From: Pelodera strongyloides
Lineage: Eukaryota; Nematoda; Chromadorea; Rhabditida; Rhabditidae
DNA: 64,000 bases
Assembly (NCBI GenBank): GCA_036852015.1
Contig: JAANDG010000137.1
Coordinates: forward strand, 1-64,000
Direction: 5' to 3'
Under the pieces are notes generated by a model that saw nothing but the letters and a program-made list of their open reading frames with translations, was not told the origin of the DNA and searched no databases. The translations under genes were made by a program, and so were the position numbers. Positions 23,501 through 34,319 of this stretch are shown piece after piece; within the stretch, counting starts at the first letter, position 1; each line of letters opens with the position of its first letter.

Positions 23501-25590
23501 CAAATTAGCGATAAAAGTAATGCGCTTGATAAAAACAATCCAAAGATTATACCTCAACATATTCCTTTAGGGCGTGTAACGATCCTCGGGAAAAGCTTTG
23601 CAAAAGGCTGTACTCAGAGTCATGGTACAACTGTGCCTTGCCTGCTTGTGATCCGACCAATTTTACCTGCAAGACAATTAATAAAATAGTTAAAAGACAA
23701 ACAAGTATACATAATGTCGATTTCGAGAACACAAAGTGGAAAAGAGGTTTTCACAAACCCATAAAAAGAAATAGTAATAACAAACTAGAATACTACTGGT
23801 GCAGAACAGATGAGCAGAACAATGAACACTTTACTACTAAAGGTCAAGTCAATGTTAATTAGCTCACAATTTCTGTTAAACTGTCAGAATGGAAATGACT
23901 TACAGAGACAGCTCCCGTTGGCCGATCAAAATTTGTGACGATACCCTCAGCGATTCGATGAAATTTATCGCCAGCGCAAACATCAACAGGGACGCCTGAA
24001 AGGTAATATTAAACATTTTTATGTTAATATTAGTTATGGTAAACTACCGACAGTTAATGTTAGGTGAAAGAGATCCGAGATCCCTTGATCCCTGAGTAAC
24101 GTCTACGTATGAGTGTTCATAGAGTGGAGAGAGCGTAAAATGTGAGACTTTGAGATACACATCGATGAGTTCGCATACAATGAGCTACATATTTCAGACT
24201 TGCGCAATTTCACACAAGATGTTTAGAAATTTGAATGGGCTTATATAGTTAATAATAATAGCACGGTGGTAGTTACCATCGCGCAGCTACAGAAACAAGG
24301 AAGGGCAACAAACTTTGATTTGCTACGTCTGCTATCATATGCCATACAATTTCTTAACATAATAGAAACTAGTAACTAGCACGCATGGGTTGTCTAGTGT
24401 CACTGACGCATGCTGAAGTGGTTAGCCCATGAGTGACTGGTTAGCCACCTATAAACGGAGTTTGAAACAGGAATTTTACATAAGAATAAGTAACCAAAAA
24501 GGAATTCACCTAAAATCACAAATGAAGCTTACCTCGCCTAAGCAAACCACTCATCGGCTTCAGGTCCAGGTCTTTCACTAGCGGAAGTTCAAATACAATG
24601 TGCCGGCCCTAAATTTCACCATATAAACTAGCTCGAATTCAAACATCTAAGTTCAATTTGCAGAGTCATACTACATTTTACAACCAATAAGTCAGTAAAT
24701 GGATAAAGAACAGCTTTACAATAGTTAAACATTTAAGTGACGAGTCCTCCGTACAGTTAACAGTCCCTATATCGTTAATTATAACAAAAACTTACATGCA
24801 GTGGATGTACAGTATCCTCGACTATTCTCAGCTTCTCTGTACCCATTCCCCTACCACGGATTTCGTCCCAATTGCCCGCCTCGACCAGTGATTTGATCTA
24901 AATGATAATGATACGGTTTGACACTAAATGATAAGGTTTGACACTAAATGATAAGGTTTGACACTAAACGATAAGGTTTGACACTAAATGATAAGGTTTG
25001 ACACTAAATGATAAGGTTTGACACTAAACGATAAGGTTTGACACTAAATGATACGTTTTGACACTAAACAACGCGTTTAGCACAGTGGTCCCTTCTACGG
25101 CTGAGATCCTTTTAGTTCACCGCATGCTTTACTCTACTATTTCTCTTGTTGTCCAATCAACAATACCATATATGGAAAAGTAATTATGCAATTAATACAA
25201 ACAATTAAACAGAAAACGAATGTTATTCAACGAGTAACTAATAATAACACAAAATTCTCACATTCCCAGTATTTGCCTCAATTTCGGCTTCCACCAACAA
25301 TGGCCATTCTTTCAATTTTCCATGGAACTCGGGAGGAAACGCCGCTTTCACTAAAAATAAAACGAAGATTACTATACACGTGGAAATGGATATATCTTAT
25401 ATCTACCTACCATATAAATGTACTTCGTTGCAAAGCACTATTACGTGTTTTGGCATACGGCCTGTTCTATTACATGTTCTCAGCGCATTTTCACGAAAAA
25501 AAAAAATAAACAACAAAGCAAATCAACATACCCTTCCTGCCTGCCTGAGTTTTGTGACCCGCCGCCAAAGGTAGAGATGGGTTTATCCAT
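17525..25590 (-). CDS. SF1B helicase, IGHMBP2/SMUBP-2 type
   Basis: ATP-dependent RNA/DNA helicase of the UPF1-like SF1B group. About 685 residues are supported after a doubtful first exon. Motifs counted from the 25,350 exon: Walker A GPPGTGKT (248-255), CAPTNAA, Walker B DEAGQ (382-386), GDHQQLP, SLMERLA...[11 protein letters not shown] (568-575), [10 protein letters not shown] (near 605). These match IGHMBP2. The R3H and AN1 zinc finger of human IGHMBP2 are absent; the protein ends about 75 residues after the last motif. Exons: 25262-25350, 24796-24897, 24533-24608, 23904-23995, 23553-23666, 23311-23410, 22841-23010, 22519-22590, 22329-22400, 21973-22074, 21514-21570, 21165-21264, 20783-20894, 20415-20510, 19947-20036, 19592-19704, 19279-19373, 18883-19000, 18147-18242, 17525-17718. 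The start is unresolved: ATG at 25590 (MDKPISTF) is plausible, but its GTATGT donor gives the wrong phase and only a weak GC donor would fit. Confidence 0.87.
18531..18661. repeat. MITE with CTTTGGAAAATTT terminal inverted repeats
   Basis: CTTTGGAAAATTTCCATATG at the left pairs with the right-hand CATAAG..ATTTTCCAAAG region. Internal ATGTATCC / GGATACAT also pair. It sits in a helicase intron next to another MITE. A relative with similar inner ends lies at 32,755-32,895. Confidence 0.6.
18695..18872. repeat. MITE family A copy (TTAAAG...CCGGCCGGT ends)
   Basis: 178 bp. TTAAAGAGAAATACGGGCCG and GGTTTTCGAAACGCATCG at the left pair with CGATGCGTTTCAAAAACCGG and CGCTTTAA at the right. The core is AT-rich with GAATTC, TTATGC and CGAGCTAAATT motifs shared by all copies. 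It ends four bases before the donor of helicase exon 18,883-19,000. Confidence 0.8.
19733..19815. repeat. Imperfect CCTTACTGCACTGAC tandem repeat
   Basis: CCTTACTGCACT recurs four times between 19,740 and 19,806, alternating with ACCTTAA and TGCACCTGCACC. It is a local low-complexity expansion in a helicase intron. Confidence 0.6.
21611..21800. repeat. Truncated or diverged MITE family A end
   Basis: TTAAAGCGAAATACCGACCG followed by a degenerate TTTTTGAAAC-like stretch gives one family A end at 21,611. The opposite end is not recognisable, so the copy is broken or rearranged. It lies in a helicase intron. Confidence 0.5.
24898..25063. repeat. 20-bp minisatellite abutting a helicase 3' splice site
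   Basis: One 26-bp unit is followed by seven 20-bp units of CTAAATGATAAGGTTTGACA (plus strand), with T/C variation at one position. The array begins at the base next to the exon starting at 24,897. On the coding strand each unit ends ATCATTTAG or ATCGTTTAG, that is, a 3' splice acceptor. The acceptor in use belongs to the first unit. Confidence 0.92.
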
Positions 25591-27017
25591 CTCACTTTAG
25601 TAGTCCATTGACTCAAAATGAAGAGAAGTGGCCTTCTGAAGCGTGCCACATGCATCCAACTTGTATCCCCTAAAACACGTCCATTGAAAAACGCAACCAG
25701 TTAGTAATCAGCAATTCCAATATCAAATGCTGAACAATAAAGCTCAGTAAGAACAGTTATTACAGAAAATTTGCTACAGAAAACAATCACAATAAGACAC
25801 AAGAAAAGTGGCGGAATGGCAGCTAAGACCTTAGAGACAATGAAGAAAAATAATATGCTACTAACAAAAAACTACAACTTTAACAAAACAGTTCTCAGAA
25901 TCCACCACAGACACAAACTCTGCTACTGGCTTATATAACAACAAATCCAGCTCATCTCGATATGTACGTAAACATACGAACGATGAAAAAGACTACTAGA
26001 GAACCAACCGCATCTAAATTGTCTGCGTGCTATCATCACCGAGTTTCATTTCATTATAGTAATCAGTTATAAAATACGATATCTCGGACAAAACGAGCTA
26101 ACGAAGGATAGGAAAGCTTCAAGAAACCCAAGAAATCAATGACAAATCCTTTATTCTGTTTAAATAACAGACAACAATAGAAACAGAAAGAAGAAGACAA
26201 CAACAACACAATAGAACAACACAACAACAATACGACTACTTCTTGAATAGAATAAGGAATATATAATTTTACAACTCAGTAACCAGGGGGGGGGGCAGGT
26301 GTTAAGTCTAAAATGGAAATACTTCTAAATGACTATTCCCTTAGAAGGAAAGATATGATAAAATGCCAAGATTACAATAGAATACACAAGTCTTTAAAGA
26401 AATAAATAATAAAATTCCCGCATGTTTAATGCTGAGATTATGTACGAAAATGGAAAAAAGGGCACCGCGGATCAAACCCAAACTATGTTAGTGCTATCGC
26501 GCTTACAAAGGATACTGTACGAACACGACTGAATCAACTTCATTCGATAGAATGATAGAAGAAGATATGCATAATAGTGTTAGACGCAAATGAAACAAAC
26601 TAGCAAAGCAATGCACCAATGCCAAGGCAGACAAAGATAACCCTAAATTAGTGTACAGAATCAAAACGTGACTAAACAAGCAAACCACGCACACAGTTTC
26701 ATATGGAAGGAAAAGACAGACAAAAATTGAGAAAGACAAAAATCGAAAATATGAAAATCAACCAGAATCTAAGCAAGAGTACACACACCTAATTCAATCT
26801 ATCCTATAAAACTTTTCACTTTTACTTTTGAGCCGAACAACGTAAGCTAAAACAAATCGGTACGACGCGTGGTTTTGATTTTGAACCTTACAATGGACAA
26901 ACTACCACATAGCAAGTGAAACTTACATTCGGTTACATTCTGTGTCACTGCCTCACAAACTTACACAAACCACACGTCATACCACTTTAAAGTTTGAACT
27001 AACCGTAGAACTCGTCT
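25591..27017. other. Intergenic gap between TRMT6 stop and helicase start
   Basis: 1.4 kb of AT-rich sequence. It includes a CAACA-rich microsatellite (about 26,198-26,232), a run of nine or more G at 26,286 and a TTTATT at about 26,148 that could be the TRMT6 polyadenylation signal on the minus strand. No coding exon is supported. A short frame (LDACGTLQKATSLHFESMDY) just upstream of 25,590 ends in TAA before the proposed helicase ATG. Confidence 0.5.
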
Positions 27018-30000
27018 CTAATCCGTTGCTTCTACCTCTCTAACAACCTTCGGGAACTTAGCGGGTACCGATTCCGATGAAGAAAAAGTGGGTGGGAGGG
27101 GTGCCTGGGGAATGACTTTGATTCCCGAAACTATAGTCCCGCCCACCACCATTTGACTCATTAGTGGGTGAGTACGCTGGGGAAGCACCTGCAAAGGCCA
27201 TAATAATTCTAAGAATAAGAAATTCAAAGCGATCCACATTACACTCAGGACTATTCATTCTGTTGAATAACAACGGAATGAATTGCACAGATCTCAAAAA
27301 CGAAAAGAGAGAAAGTAAAGCTAACCTGATGAATCCTGAACATTTGATTCGCTAATTGCACATTAATCGATTCCTTAGACCGCATCCACGTCTGTGTTTC
27401 CACGATTGGCTGAAAAGAAACGTATTTTAAATGCTTTACGCTATATACCACAATACCACTACTTACGTCATAAACAAAAGACATTTACCTATCTGCCGAC
27501 TAAACTAAAATCGCAAAGTCAGCACATCTGAGCTCACATATGAGAAGTCATAGTAGCGTAAGTGATAATTTGTTTGCAAAAAAAAGAATACCTGCAAAAC
27601 AGGTCCGTATACCGTCATAGTTCCCGAAGGCTTCAGATATTGGTAAAGAGTCTCCAGGATTGAAATCGGATCTAAAAAAAAAATAAAAAATTCAATTATC
27701 ACAATCAAGAAAATCCTGTTAAAACTAGTTAATAATTAATAAGAACTAGTTAATCACTGCAATGAATGTCCATAATGCACAATACAGCAATAATTCAACA
27801 TGAACAAAAACGGCTAGCCACTTCGAACTATAACTTGCAGTTTCACAAAATTCAATTCACAAGACGCGTTGACACGTTCAAGTCAACTAAAAAATAAGAA
27901 TATCATCATATGGATTATTAAATATAAGTCAAAACTACATACTACATACCAACTGTGCGTGTCGTTATGATAATCGCGTCCACTCCTCCCGCAAGTATCC
28001 CAAATCCCTCCTTTTCGAGCTGCAACCGTTCGGCGCGACGCGCAGCACCGAGAGCTGCCGCTGCGGCGTCTGCCTAAGAAAAGAGCAAAGTAAGCTAATA
28101 GTAAGGTCAAAAGCCAGTAAACTAGCAAGTACAAGTACACGAAGAAAAACTCCCACTCTCATTCAGAACAAAGGTCAACAAAAGTGCAGCACCATATGAT
28201 GGGCTAAGCCTAAGCCTAAGCCTAAGCCATCAGAAATTAAATACTGCTACGACGACATACTGTCACAAAGACATACAGTCATTGTTCCAACATAATGTTG
28301 CCTTTCTTAAACGCAATTGTACAATTACATTGTCATAAGAAAAAATAAAACGCGCGCACATTTATGCAGCAAGGCAGAAACTATGACTGATTCTAATGAC
28401 AACAAACAATTAGGGAAACAGTAAATATATAATAAAAAATATTGATCATCAGACACACCGGATCAGTAATAGGGCTCTCCTCAGCGTCCATGGAATTCTC
28501 CTCTACCGTACTATTCTTGTTTCCCTCAGGGTCTGTTTCACCAGCGTTTTCCGCATATCCTTCCGTTTCCTCCTCTGGTATTCCGTTATTCAAAACTGTT
28601 CGAATTCGGACCGGATGGAATGTCGACAATAACTAAAAATATAAAATAATATATGATAGTACTCGATATGTATAGGAGAAAGGGGGAGGAAAAGGCGCAT
28701 CAGTCATGGATAATAATAATAGAGCTGGACTGGAGCGGCGTAAGATGTAATGAACTTCTTAGCACTTACGTTTCACGTTACCGTAGCTCAAATAAAAACG
28801 AGGAGGGTAATTCCGTAATTCACATAAACGAAATATTTACTTTAACCTTAACATCCGGCGAACCTATGAGAAAAGAAACAAGAAACTGTTAACATTAGAC
28901 AAACCACAGGCTAAAAACAAGTCCTCATAGACTCATACTCACATCGCTTGGGTAATTCATCGAGTGTACGCATGGAATGCTCTGTGCATTTCGTCCTCTA
29001 TGCAAATGCACCAACGAACCACGACCGCTTAATCGTTCGAGCACCTGAACAAAGCACACAGTTTAATATTATAAATTTACTTTTAGATATTTATTTTCTT
29101 CGGCAACAGCAAAGCATTGTTTGTTACACAACTATACGTAACACAACGCATGACGCACGTAACACAACGCATGACGCGCAGCTATACAACAAAAAACGAT
29201 TAACCTTTTTTTAAATACTACGACTAATTGTAAGACTAACACAACCAACTATTCAGAGTACATGAAATAACTATTCAGAACCATATAATAAAAAGAACTC
29301 ACGTAGAATAATACAACTCTAACGACATAATAAACATAAAATTTACAAACAAGAAGTGAATAACCATAACCAAAAACCTACAGCTGATGTGACAAGTCCG
29401 CATGATTGTTCGAATACGACCACCTTTTTACCACTATTAATCGCAGCCATTTGCAAGATTAGACCCAATTGGTCATACCTAAACAGATCATTCAAAAAGT
29501 GTAAAGAAATTATTTTGGTAGGCACCATTTTCAATTTTCATTTATCAAAACCATACTAATAGAAGCGCGAAGCACTATCTATTTACTAATTGTTAGTAAA
29601 TTACTCAAATGGTGCGCCTCACTACATGATATAAAGAAATATAGCAAAGATACACCCTTGACCCTGTACCTGTGCCCCTGTGCGCAGTTATCCACATTCA
29701 AATTAATGGATTATATTATAAGCGGTAGCTATTGCGGTTAAATTAAGGTAACTTCAACAGAGTACTTCAGAAAAAAGAAGCAAGGTAATTAAAGATTAAC
29801 CTCATATTCCCTGTTCTTTCGGGGTCTTTTCGGTAATAGCTCTCACAGAGCAGCCGGATAGTCGGACGAAGAATCAGAACCTTGTCAGAGTGCTTCTTCG
29901 CCTTTCTGAAACCAAGTTAATAAAACTTCAACAGAGCACTTCGAAAAAAAGATAGGAATTGAATACAAACATTACAAATACGACATCATGTATTAAAGTT

Positions 30001-32665
30001 GCATGCACAAATTGCGTTACACAAACAGAAATCAAGACAGATTTCGACTTCTCCTTCAGTAATTCGTGATTATTCCATATTAATTGCAACGCGGCAATCA
30101 GCATAGCAAGAAAGAAGAAAACGGAATAATAAAAAACCCACTTTCGAATATATTTACTCTTCGCGTATTCCGTTCGATTATGGAAAGTAGCGTTACCTTC
30201 AACCAGTTTAGCCACCTGAAATACACGAAGCTATTTACCAGACAATTTCCATAAACGCAGGGGATTTATGCCCAAAATGAACCCAGAAGGTCAGAGATGC
30301 TTCAGCGCATCCAAAAAGCTCAAAATTATTATCCAGTGGCCAGTTCCAATAAAATTTACAACTGAGGTAGGTTACAGGTGTCTCCTGCTTAGCATGCTCT
30401 CTCGCTTTCTCTGATTTTGACAGGCTGCGAGAGAAAACCGAGAGAGCACGCTAAACAGGAGGCGCCTGTAACCTACCCCAGCGGACAATTTTATTGGAAC
30501 TGGCCTCACAATCAGATTCAGATATATGTAGTGTTTCCCAAAATTGTGTGATGTACGTTTCTGATTTTCACCATACATAATATATGTTCTAATCGCGATG
30601 GTGGTATTGGCTAGGAGCTCAAGACCACCATCCAAATTTATGCAATATGTTAATTCGAATGATGGTTTCGTCGGTCTTCGTCGGTAAGTTCGTCAACGAT
30701 TTTATGCCATGAGCGCATCGTAAAGAACATAAATTTTACAAATCCATGCATAACAGTCACAATCAACATAACCAGGGAAAATTCGCCGGGGAAAAATTGA
30801 AACCCCAAAAAAATGAATATACCAATTCAGATGCAGTAGTTCCCTTCTTTTTCAGCTCGTCGATCGCTTCTTCAGTGTATTTTTGACGCGCCTAAAACAA
30901 TAATCTGATCTGATCATATAAGGAGGCGGAGGGGTCAAAACCAGGAACGGACCATCTGTATCCCACAATGAGCCGAAGGTCCAAGCGAAACTTTTCTTAA
31001 AAATATCGCGCACATGTACCCATTAAAGCGAACTACCGGCCGGTTTTTGAAACGTATCGTCGACAACTGAATTCTTACGTGCCGATGCAAAGTTGCTCGA
31101 ATTGAACTCGATTTTGTATTCTAATTTATGCTAATTTGTATAAGCTGCATAAGAATGCTGATGTAATCGATGATCGATGTGTTTCAAAAACCGGCCAGTA
31201 TTTCGCTTTAATGAACGGTAAACAGACCACGCTTAAAAGATAAGTGCGACAACGTCTTGGTTTTTATAGTAGTACTGATGTATTTAAATCGTGCGTAACG
31301 TAAAACTGAAAATCCACGCATTCAAACAATCCAGTGATGAGAAGCATGTTTTATCATACCTCATCTCATATCATTAAAGCAATAAAAGAAAAGTAACCTG
31401 AGCCTCCTTTAGGACTGTTTGATCACCAGAAGGTGCCCTTATAACTTGTTCTTCGACTGGCTGAGTCTCATCGCATGCAACAGAGGCGCCTGGACAAATT
31501 AAACAATTATTACCATTGTTCTTCTTTTTTTCGTCATCGCGTCATTTTGTGCTCTTTTCTAACGCGGGAGTTAACGCTACCTTCATTTGTCTACCGGAAA
31601 TTCTCAGCATTTTATTTGTACACATGTCGAGTAAAGTATTTTATTGCATAAAAGATTGATATATATCATTATCACCGAGAGCCTCAAACAACCATATTTT
31701 CGCTAATTAAATGAATACTTTGTTATGGATTATAATATATATCTTCTTTGTTGAGGGCGCGTTCGGGTTGCTCTTTCCGAAAGAGAAAGAGGCAAAAACC
31801 CCGTTCGGGTTGGACCTTTCCGAAAGGATTTAATGCTTTGTGAAAGTGAAAAGTACAGTACACACTTTCCGTGAACACGCAGGGGTTTTATTTTTTATTT
31901 GAATGCGCACGGTCTGCGCACTTGTGCACAATTTCGGAATTGTATTTTTTCCCGACCGCCGACCTGCCCGCAGGCACATGAGAGTACGTGCACAAGACCG
32001 GAAGGAAATGCACCGTGCACAATTAAATCGATTCAAATCTTAAAACGAAAACCCCTGCGTGTTCACGGAAAGTGTGTACTGTATTTTTCACTTTCACAAA
32101 GCATTAAATCCTTTCGGAAAGGTCCAACCCGAACGGGGTTTTTGCCTCTTTCTCTTTCGGAAAGAGCAACCCGAACGCGCCCTTAACAAAAGCAAGGTAT
32201 TGGCTCGCTACAAAATTTCACAAAAACATACCGATTTCCATCGCTTCTCCAGTATCCAAAATACGTTGTGTATTGAATGGGACAGCCTGACCACCAGGGC
32301 CAACTTCAAATAGGCCGAACGGTTTACCAATCAGACCTTCTGACTGAAATGAACGAAAAACTAATCATATAATCTCTTTTCAGCACATTTATCAACGACT
32401 CTTTCCACATGAACAATGTCTTAAAGCAAAATATTTGCGCAATTCTTAAATGATCTGAAAATACGCCAAGAACCGAAGGAAAACTTAGATCAATAAACAA
32501 ACTTGCATTGAGTCGCAGTTTTTCGATCAGAATATTTTGTTTCTTCGTGATACGCATTGATCGGATATGCTCCCCACCAAGCTTCTTCACCATATAATAG
32601 TTTCCCTCAACCACGACACCACTGTCTTTCGGCAAAATCAGCTCCTCGCTAACGGCAGAAGCCAT
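27018..32665 (-). CDS. TRMT6: tRNA m1A58 methyltransferase non-catalytic subunit TRM6
   Basis: 480 aa in 13 exons; human TRMT6 is 497 aa. TRM6 pairs with catalytic TRM61 in the nucleus and helps bind tRNA for N1-methylation of A58. Segments matching human TRMT6: LIGKPFGLFEV; LVEGNATFHNRTEYAKSKYI (human LIENSTTFRDKTEFAQDKYI); VLILRPTIRLLCESYY; RYDQLGLILQMA; FEQSCGLVTSAVLERLSGRG; YPSDLLSTF; GILAGGVDAIIITTR; and C-terminal LPQRTHPLMSQMVVGGTIVS. Exons: 32503-32665, 32232-32339, 31398-31489, 30823-30891, 30142-30215, 29801-29905, 29382-29478, 28943-29044, 28459-28632, 27950-28073, 27592-27671, 27326-27409, 27018-27188. All phases agree when exon 2 uses the second AG of TTTCAGTCAG. The ATG lies six bases behind ATTTCCAG, a likely spliced-leader acceptor. 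An acidic insert near residues 285-325 is not conserved with human. Confidence 0.92.
28203..28228. repeat. Interstitial telomere-type repeat (GCCTAA)4
   Basis: Four tandem CTAAGC units equal TTAGGC on the minus strand, the common nematode telomere repeat. It lies in a TRMT6 intron. A similar three-unit run is at 61,859-61,879. Confidence 0.85.
29138..29180. repeat. Two-copy direct repeat in a TRMT6 intron
   Basis: CGTAACACAACGCATGACGC occurs twice in tandem with almost no change. It is a simple local duplication. Confidence 0.7.
30338..30505. repeat. 168-bp MITE with long GGCCAGTTCC inverted ends
   Basis: GGCCAGTTCCAATAAAATT at the left pairs with AATTTTATTGGAACTGGCC at the right. Pairing continues inward (GTAGGTTACAGG / CCTGTAACCTAC, CTCCTG / CAGGAG, AGCATGCTCTCTCG / its near complement), so almost the whole element folds into one hairpin. 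It lies in a TRMT6 intron. Confidence 0.85.
31023..31211. repeat. MITE family A copy
   Basis: 189 bp, in a TRMT6 intron. TTAAAGCGAACTACCGGCCG and TTTTTGAAACG at the left pair with CGTTTCAAAAACCGG or its variant and TTTCGCTTTAA at the right. The core has GAATTC, TTGCTCGAATT and CTCGATTTTG as in the other copies. Confidence 0.85.
31747..32190. repeat. 444-bp palindromic element with arms of about 150 bp
   Basis: The ends TTTGTTGAGGGCGCGTTCGG and CCGAACGCGCCCTTAACAAA are complementary but for one base. The arms pair on through GGGTTGCTCTTTCCGAAAG, AACCCCGTTCGGGTTGGAC and CACTTTCCGTGAACACGC. The core of about 150 bp has GTGCACAA-type motifs and no transposase. This is a non-autonomous DNA transposon or foldback element in the TRMT6 intron between exons 2 and 3. 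Confidence 0.85.
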
Positions 32666-32727
32666 CCTGTTCTGGAAATAATGAAACAAACATTTGGGGT
32701 TCGCACTTGGCATGCCAAAGGACAAAA

Positions 32728-32915
32728 CATAAAAGCCGTATTGTGGTACGATACCTAGTTTGGATATAAATATGAATATGATACGCATATCCTATGTATC
32801 CTATGTAAATATGGTACCTTCCGGCAAGTTTCCCGCACCAAATGTACACAGGATAAAGGGATATGTGTATCGTATGCCAATTTTCCAAACTAGGTTGACT
32901 AGGTACAATACGGCT
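32728..32915. repeat. Nested inverted-repeat elements upstream of TRMT6
   Basis: Outer arms are AAGCCGTATTGTGGTAC on the left and GTACAATACGGCTT on the right. Inside them an inner pair (CCTAGTTTGGA / TCCAAACTAGG) encloses ATACGCATATCCTATGTATCC-like sequence resembling the 18,531-18,661 element. The inner copy seems to have inserted into the outer one about 60 bp upstream of the TRMT6 ATG. Confidence 0.65.
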
Positions 32916-33492
32916 TCAAAAAAAAAACTGTGACGACAATACTTTATTCAGCAAGCACCTATGTACAGAATAAAAAAATATGACAAAAACAAATACCATA
33001 GTCAAGGGAAAAGGGGATGAGCACCGAGAACAGCGAAAAAACTGCACGAAGTTGGTCGGAACAAACAACTTGGCTACAATTTGGAGACCAATGAGGTTAC
33101 CAGTCGCTGCCGGTTTTCGAGTGAGGGACGCCAAGTCCGCAAATCATTTGGCCAGATCAGAACCGTCGCCAAATGGTTCCCCCCCGGTTTCCTACGAACA
33201 ACAACGACATAGCAAAAGGATATGAAAAAAATGTCTGAGAGAATGGGCAAGGGTCAAGTTTGCATAAATGGAGCATCAGGAATATTTGATCTGAATGAGC
33301 AAAGGAAAACGCAAATGATGAGATGATTTGCCTCCACAGTTGGTAGAGGAGGGGCCCTAGGTTGGGCGGGGCTGAAAAAAAGAACACAACTGTGCGTTTA
33401 TTGCATATTAACCGTGCGTACGAATTTGTAGTCTGTAGCCTGCAAAATAATATTTTTTTCACACGAAATTTTAGATTTTTACTTGTCATTTA

Positions 33493-34319
33493 TAAACTTA
33501 ATTATTTCAGATGTCCACAATTTATCTTACTTAAAAAAGTGTGTCGTTTTGAACACAAGGAATACTTTAGCAACGTATTGTAGCCTATTGCCCGCGTTTT
33601 TCGTCGATCCTACACTTTTTTCCGTAAATTCAACCTAATTTTTGTTCTATATTAATGTTGATCAGGTCATGGTTCTTGCACTGACGAGCCTCGCCATGTA
33701 CCTTACCGATTTTGGTCTGCGGATTAATGAGGCGAAACCATCTTTTGTAATAAAATCGCTTGTGGTTGTAGATCATTGATGCCGCTTTGTGTTTATTTTT
33801 ATTTACCGTGTCATTGATTCCACGTATGTATTTTTGATCACGTTCAAATCTTTCACGTGTAATAAATCGGTTAACTAAATTATTTCTTTTGTTTGATGAA
33901 GGTGACGATGAATGACTGTTACAATGTAATAACTGCAAGAAAGATACACCGTGGAAAGGCTATATTCACGGTTTATTTAGGTCAAGGTTTATGCTGGTAT
34001 ATAAATACTCACGTTCACTTATATATTTGCGGTGCTAACGCTAAAGATCGCCGTGAGTATTGTGCGTTTTGTGAGAGCTATGCTTGCATAAACTGGGCTT
34101 TTTGGCTACTGGGCTTTTTGGCTACTATGTCGGTCGTCAACAGGCCACAGCATGGTCTTCAGATGGTGAGAAACCAGCCACCAATAGGTTGTTTCGTGAA
34201 AATCATTTGGTGAAAACGACGGTTTTTCGGTGGTTGTCAGTTTTTCAGTTTTAGTGAATGAGTGTCCACAGGACCGGCGATATCCGTAAATTGGGCGGAT
34301 ATCATGTCGACTGATAATA
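33493..34319. other. Unpaired 0.83 kb segment in the left arm of the foldback
   Basis: This block has no counterpart in the right arm. Either it inserted into the left arm or the right arm lost it. On the minus strand at 33,630-33,938 it holds an open frame of about 100 codons without an ATG at its head. The frame is rich in Asn/Lys/Arg and includes RFITRERFERDQKYIRGIND. I do not recognise the family. Confidence 0.5.

Noticed and set aside
25807..25835. GTGGCGGAATGGCAGCTAAG resembles the start of a Leu/Ser tRNA and fits the box A pattern
   Set aside because: No box B (GGTTCGANNCC), no acceptor-stem pairing and no anticodon arm follow within 100 bases.
28838..28864. Possible short TRMT6 exon (VRRMLRLK) after TTTCTCATAG
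   Set aside because: All its possible donors leave phase 2 and break the next exon. Skipping it joins 28,943 to 28,632 in phase and gives YPSDLLSTF, which aligns with human TRMT6 FPKSFLSGL.
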